Below, one piece after another: positions 6,631-7,852 of a DNA stretch of 7,852 nucleotides; the stretch's first letter is position 1, and each line of letters starts with the position of its first letter. The stretch is taken from positions 1 to 7,852 of the forward strand of contig USCP01000091.1 in assembly GCA_900553245.1 (NCBI GenBank), read 5' to 3'. A program made the position numbers and the translations under genes. Below the pieces are notes generated by a model. The model saw only the letters and a program-made list of their open reading frames with translations, was not told the DNA's origin and did not search any database. The DNA comes from an uncultured Peptococcaceae bacterium (GTDB lineage: Bacteria > Bacillota > Peptococcia > Peptococcales > Peptococcaceae).

Positions 6631-7059
6631 ATGGCTATTCGTGCCGAACTGTTGGAGCCGGCAAAAAGCTGTTCTGTCCATTTGGACCAATTGATTAACA
6701 AACTTCGTGAAGTAAAGAAGAGTGGTTGCCTTAACATTTTTTCCTATTCACCGGGACAAAATGCAATCAATAAGGAAACCAATGCCGAAATTCGCATTTT
6801 GTTGGAATTGGCAAAAAAAGATTGCGCTGCATTCTTGAGAGATTTGGAAGCAGATGATGATTGGCATGAGTGCTTTGCGAACCCGGCCTTTTATCAACGT
6901 AGCATCGCCATCATCGGTGAGCGTCTCGAAGCCGTCAAGCTCGATCAAAGCATTCTGTCTTTGACCACCCAGCTTGAAAACATCAGTAACAACATGCACG
7001 GTGTGTTAGACACCTTTATCGAATTTTCCTGCGTAGAAGGCCCAATTGAATTACGCTAA
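6631..7059 (+). CDS. Hypothetical 142-aa soluble, mostly helical protein
   Basis: I do not recognise this protein. It is 142 aa, with no signal peptide, membrane segment or nucleotide-binding motif. The sequence is rich in charged and leucine-bearing helical stretches: residues about 4-32 (L-I-N-K-L-R-E-V-K-K), 46-73 (a long stretch with A-E-I-R-I-L-L-E-L-A), 86-104 and 105-130. This suggests a helical bundle, perhaps oligomeric. Four cysteines (C15, C33, C65 and one near the C-terminus) are scattered, without a CxxC motif; a further cysteine follows W-H-E at about 81. It begins 184 nt after uvrA but has its own promoter and RBS, so it is probably not part of the uvrBA operon. The stop lies 26 nt before the -35 of the tRNA-Ser promoter. 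That it is a real gene is well supported by promoter, RBS and coding length; its function is unknown. Confidence 0.75.
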   Translation: MAIRAELLEPAKSCSVHLDQLINKLREVKKSGCLNIFSYSPGQNAINKETNAEIRILLELAKKDCAAFLRDLEADDDWHECFANPAFYQRSIAIIGERLEAVKLDQSILSLTTQLENISNNMHGVLDTFIEFSCVEGPIELR

Positions 7060-7085
7060 AAGGCGTGTTTTGGGCGAAAAGCTTA

Positions 7086-7114
7086 TTGACACACAACCGA
7101 AAGCCCTTTATAAT
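7086..7114 (+). promoter_or_regulatory. Consensus sigma-A promoter of tRNA-Ser(UGA)
   Basis: A perfect TTGACA (7086-7091), 17-nt spacer and TATAAT (7109-7114). The tRNA begins 14 nt after the -10 box, leaving a very short 5' leader for RNase P to remove. Confidence 0.93.
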
Positions 7115-7128
7115 GAATAATGTTTTCT

Positions 7129-7215
7129 GGAGGGGTGTCCGAGCGGTTTAAGGAGGCGGTCTTGAAAACCGTTGAATCTTTGCGGGTTCCGTGGGTTCGA
7201 ATCCCACCTCCTCCG
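7129..7215 (+). tRNA. tRNA-Ser, anticodon UGA
   Basis: An 87-nt class II tRNA. The acceptor stem GGAGGGG (7129-7135) pairs with CTCCTCC (7208-7214), with G7215 as discriminator. The anticodon loop CTTGAAA (7161-7167) gives anticodon TGA (7163-7165), closed by GCGGT / ACCGT. A long variable arm follows, as expected for serine, and the T-arm GTGGG-TTCGAAT-CCCAC is canonical. It reads UCA and, by wobble, other UCN codons. CCA is not encoded (TCA follows the discriminator), so CCA addition must be enzymatic. Confidence 0.97.
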
Positions 7216-7252
7216 TCAGGAAAAAAGTTTTTAAAAAAGTTTTAAAAACCGC

Positions 7253-7281
7253 TTGACAAAATTTGGAACGTTCACTATAAT
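7253..7281 (+). promoter_or_regulatory. Consensus sigma-A promoter of the tRNA-Ser(GCU)/tRNA-Arg unit
   Basis: A perfect TTGACA (7253-7258), 17-nt spacer and TATAAT (7276-7281). The spacer contains the 8-bp palindrome GAACGTTC (7266-7273). The first tRNA begins 17 nt after the -10 box. Confidence 0.93.
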
Positions 7282-7298
7282 AAGTTTTGTTATGGCGA

Positions 7299-7385
7299 GG
7301 AGAGATGACCGAGAGGCCGAAGGTGCTCCCCTGCTACGGGAGTATACGGGGGACCGTATCGAGGGTTCGAATCCCTCTCTCTCCG
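7299..7385 (+). tRNA. tRNA-Ser, anticodon GCU
   Basis: An 87-nt class II tRNA. The acceptor GGAGAGA (7299-7305) pairs with TCTCTCC (7378-7384), with discriminator G7385. The anticodon stem CTCCC / GGGAG closes the loop CTGCTAC with anticodon GCT (7333-7335), reading AGC and AGU. The long variable arm (about 7343-7359) is typical of serine, and the T-arm is GAGGG-TTCGAAT-CCCTC. CCA is not encoded. Only 3 nt (TGT) separate it from tRNA-Arg, so both come from one precursor. Confidence 0.97.
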
Positions 7386-7388
7386 TGT

Positions 7389-7462
7389 GCGCTGTTAGCT
7401 CAGCTGGATAGAGCGTTTGGCTACGGACCAAAAGGCCAGGGGTTCGAATCCCTTACAGCGCG
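7389..7462 (+). tRNA. tRNA-Arg, anticodon ACG
   Basis: A 74-nt tRNA. The acceptor GCGCTGT (7389-7395) pairs with ACAGCGC (7455-7461), with discriminator G7462. The loop CTACGGA (7421-7427) between TTTGG and CCAAA gives anticodon ACG (7423-7425). In bacteria A34 of this tRNA is normally converted to inosine by TadA, so that it reads CGU, CGC and CGA. CCA is not encoded. It is the last gene of the unit and is followed by a terminator. Confidence 0.97.
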
Positions 7463-7466
7463 GAAT

Positions 7467-7496
7467 AAGACTCAAGGAGTAATCCTTGAGTCTTTT
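7467..7496 (+). terminator. Intrinsic terminator of the tRNA unit
   Basis: A perfect 12-bp stem (7467-7478, AAGACTCAAGGA, with 7483-7494) has a GTAA loop and runs into TTTTATTTTAT. It starts 5 nt after tRNA-Arg and lies upstream of the carbonic anhydrase-like gene. Confidence 0.9.
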
Positions 7497-7534
7497 ATTT
7501 TATATTATAGGCAGAAAAAAGGAAGTAAGAAAAA

Positions 7535-7852
7535 ATGGCACATTATGAAAGTCCCCATTGCGTGATCGATGGGGATGTGACGATTGGCGAAGACGTTGGC
7601 ATTTGGCACTATGCTGTAGTTAAATGCGATGAAGCAGCCATCACCATTGGTGACGGTTCTAACATTCAAGACGGCTGTGTGTTGCATGTGGATGAAGGCA
7701 CTCCGTTGACCATCGGCAAGGGCGTGACCGTCGGCCACCGCGCGGTGGTTCACGGCTGCACCATTGAAGACGATGTTCTCATTGGTATGGGCGCTATTGT
7801 ATTGAACGATGCCCACGTTGGTGCAGGCAGCATCATTGCCGCCGGTGCGGTG
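7535..7852 (+). CDS. Gamma-class carbonic anhydrase-family protein, 3' end beyond the window
   Basis: The first 106 residues of a left-handed beta-helix (hexapeptide repeat) protein; the reading frame is still open at the window edge. Repeats of the I-G-x-x-x type are seen (T-I-G-E-D 16-20, T-I-G-D-G 37-41, T-I-G-K-G 59-63, L-I-G-M-G 82-86). Family hallmarks are N-I-Q-D-G (43-47) and V-L-H (49-51), then G-H-R-A-V-V-H-G-C (67-75). H51, H68 and H73 line up with the three metal-ligand histidines of gamma carbonic anhydrases. The usual R-G-D after the first strand reads K30-C31-D32, so the conserved arginine is replaced by lysine. Many relatives (YrdA, PaaY, CaiE types) have weak or unproven anhydrase activity. 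The ATG has GGAAG at 9-nt spacing. No convincing promoter is visible after the tRNA terminator; TATTAT at 7503-7508 is a weak -10 candidate. Confidence 0.92.
   Translation, partial: MAHYESPHCVIDGDVTIGEDVGIWHYAVVKCDEAAITIGDGSNIQDGCVLHVDEGTPLTIGKGVTVGHRAVVHGCTIEDDVLIGMGAIVLNDAHVGAGSIIAAGAV

Noticed and set aside
7231..7431. Minus-strand 66-aa open frame over the same tRNAs
   Set aside because: It is antisense to tRNA genes and contains the typical E-G-F-E-P-S false motif from the T-arm.
7287..7565. Plus-strand 92-aa open frame over the tRNA-Ser(GCU) and tRNA-Arg genes
   Set aside because: It reads through two well-formed tRNAs and a terminator. It is the familiar false translation of tRNA sequence.
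1..7852. CRISPR array, prophage, integron, toxin-antitoxin or defence cassette
   Set aside because: I saw no regularly spaced repeats, integrase or transposase, or paired small genes on either strand.

Overview
The window looks like chromosomal housekeeping DNA from a Bacillota-type bacterium, possibly Negativicutes or a relative. This is suggested by strong AGGAGG-like ribosome binding sites, consensus sigma-A promoters, a uvrB-uvrA operon, a secreted protein with a copper amine oxidase N-terminal-like domain, and tRNA genes without an encoded CCA. The genus cannot be fixed by reading alone.

Layout. Positions 1-165 hold three intrinsic-terminator-like hairpins and no gene. The last one closes a minus-strand gene (177-686) for a small secreted protein with stalk- or copper-amine-oxidase-like segments. 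A divergent intergenic region (687-950) carries promoters both ways. It leads into an unrecognised membrane protein of about five helices (951-1454), which ends in a strong terminator (1461-1494). Then comes the nucleotide excision repair operon: a leader with a 20-codon candidate upstream ORF (1558-1620), uvrB (1626-3599) and, 15 nt later, uvrA (3615-6446). A 142-aa soluble protein of unknown function (6631-7059) follows under its own extended -10 promoter. Next are tRNA-Ser(UGA), and then tRNA-Ser(GCU) and tRNA-Arg(ACG) only 3 nt apart. Each of these two tRNA units has a TTGACA-17-TATAAT promoter. A strong terminator (7467-7496) follows. The window ends inside a gamma-class carbonic anhydrase-family gene (7535 onward, truncated by the window edge).

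Functional links. UvrA finds bulky DNA lesions and loads UvrB, which verifies damage and recruits UvrC (not in this window), so uvrB and uvrA belong together. The other genes show no clear link to repair or to one another. I found no CRISPR array, phage genes, transposase or defence cassette. The most interesting points are regulatory: the candidate leader ORF whose stop overlaps a possible uvrB start, and a hairpin that puts the membrane-protein RBS in its loop and the start codon in its stem. There are also residue substitutions in the carbonic anhydrase-like protein and UvrB. I see no convincing new multi-gene system.
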